A stretch of DNA of 41,787 bases. It comes from Spirochaetota bacterium (GTDB lineage Bacteria > Spirochaetota > UBA4802 > UBA5550). The position numbers and the translations under genes are program-made. This document shows, one piece after another, positions 41,659 through 41,787 of the stretch (the stretch's first letter is position 1; each line of letters begins with the position of its first letter). The stretch spans positions 1-41,787 of the forward strand of contig JAFGBT010000011.1 of assembly GCA_016933025.1 (NCBI GenBank). Direction: 5' to 3'. The notes below the pieces were generated by a model, which saw only the letters and a program-made list of their open reading frames with translations, was not told the DNA's origin and searched no databases.

Positions 41659-41787
41659 GCCCCCTAAATCCCCCAGAGGGGGACTTGCCCTCACCCCCGG
41701 CCACTGAGTGACAGGATGTCACGAATGCAGCAGCGTACACGGATGTACAAGCTGCTGCCTCCCACAGGGAGAGGGGAGAAGGTATCA
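41659..41787. repeat. MITE-like element copy 4, interrupted, cut by window end
   Basis: Left end GCCCCCTAAATCCCCCAGAG and the inner CCTCCCACAGGGAGAGG and GAAGGTATCA match copies 2 and 3. Between GCCCTCACCCCC and CCTCCCACAGGG, where the other copies have only a few bases, about 60 bp (41698-41758) are inserted. The insert forms two hairpins: GTGACA-GGA-TGTCAC (41708-41722) and GCAGCAGC-GTACA / TGTAC-AA-GCTGCTGC (41727-41758). The right end lies outside the window. Confidence 0.75.

Noticed and set aside
1..41787. tRNA or rRNA genes
   Set aside because: I scanned the intergenic regions for cloverleaf ends and conserved T-loop sequence and found none; a covariance-model scan would be decisive.

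Overview
This window is a GC-rich, gene-dense chromosomal segment with about 39 protein genes, one decayed gene and several families of intergenic palindromes. I see no rRNA, tRNA, CRISPR array or phage. The most likely host is a free-living diderm bacterium, and a deep-branching or uncultured Spirochaetota lineage fits best. The hints are a P13-like small membrane protein, a 7TMR-DISM receptor fused to a chemotaxis signalling domain, several SpoIIE-type phosphatases, a class III cyclase and a FadL-like outer-membrane barrel. This placement is inference; a 16S or ribosomal-protein tree would decide it.

Layout. Positions 326-3413 (minus): a MauE/DoxX membrane protein, a rhodanese and a GAF/HD-GYP protein in one overlapping cluster. 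Positions 3620-5722 (plus): an unrecognised 281-aa protein followed by a cyclic-nucleotide-binding SpoIIE/PP2C phosphatase. Positions 5731-7896 (minus): the DISM/MCP receptor. Positions 8343-9765: an HU-like protein, the remnant of an OFA-type MFS transporter and a MaoC hydratase. Positions 9799-12386 (minus): a class III cyclase overlapping a membrane-bound SpoIIE phosphatase. Positions 12512-19827 (minus): the conserved run rpsB-tsf-pyrH-frr-uppS-cdsA-dxr-rseP (translation, UMP kinase, isoprenoid and phospholipid synthesis, site-2 protease). Positions 20206-28565: small single genes (DUF4321, RRM protein, PH-like membrane protein, DUF1805, MtaB-type tRNA methylthiotransferase, ALDH3, Spy/CpxP-like lipoprotein, small lipoprotein, a response regulator with an RsbW-like ATPase, NlpC/P60). 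Positions 29053-31539: an outer-membrane protein with a clean terminator, then a PhzF protein. Positions 31793-40579: a galactoside/glucoside catabolic region (galactokinase, GH36 alpha-galactosidase, GH1 beta-glycosidase, MFS transporter, SRPBCC protein, P13-like protein, GH13 alpha-glucosidase). Positions 40855-41493: a double-CBS protein.

Two themes stand out. First, signalling: a nucleotide cyclase, a cyclic-nucleotide-gated PP2C phosphatase, a membrane PP2C phosphatase, an HD-GYP protein and a response regulator with an anti-sigma-type ATPase lie within 28 kb. Together they suggest second-messenger control of a partner-switching (phospho-STAS) network, although no STAS protein is visible here. 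Second, repeats: (i) perfect 46- and 48-bp palindromes centred on CTTAAG, one of them inside the essential frr-uppS operon; (ii) four copies of a MITE-like element with roughly 25-bp imperfect terminal inverted repeats, one carrying a nested double-hairpin insert; (iii) a CTCTGACCCC / ACCGATAACTATCGG repeat flanking the CBS gene, whose palindromic core also occurs inside the GH13 coding sequence.
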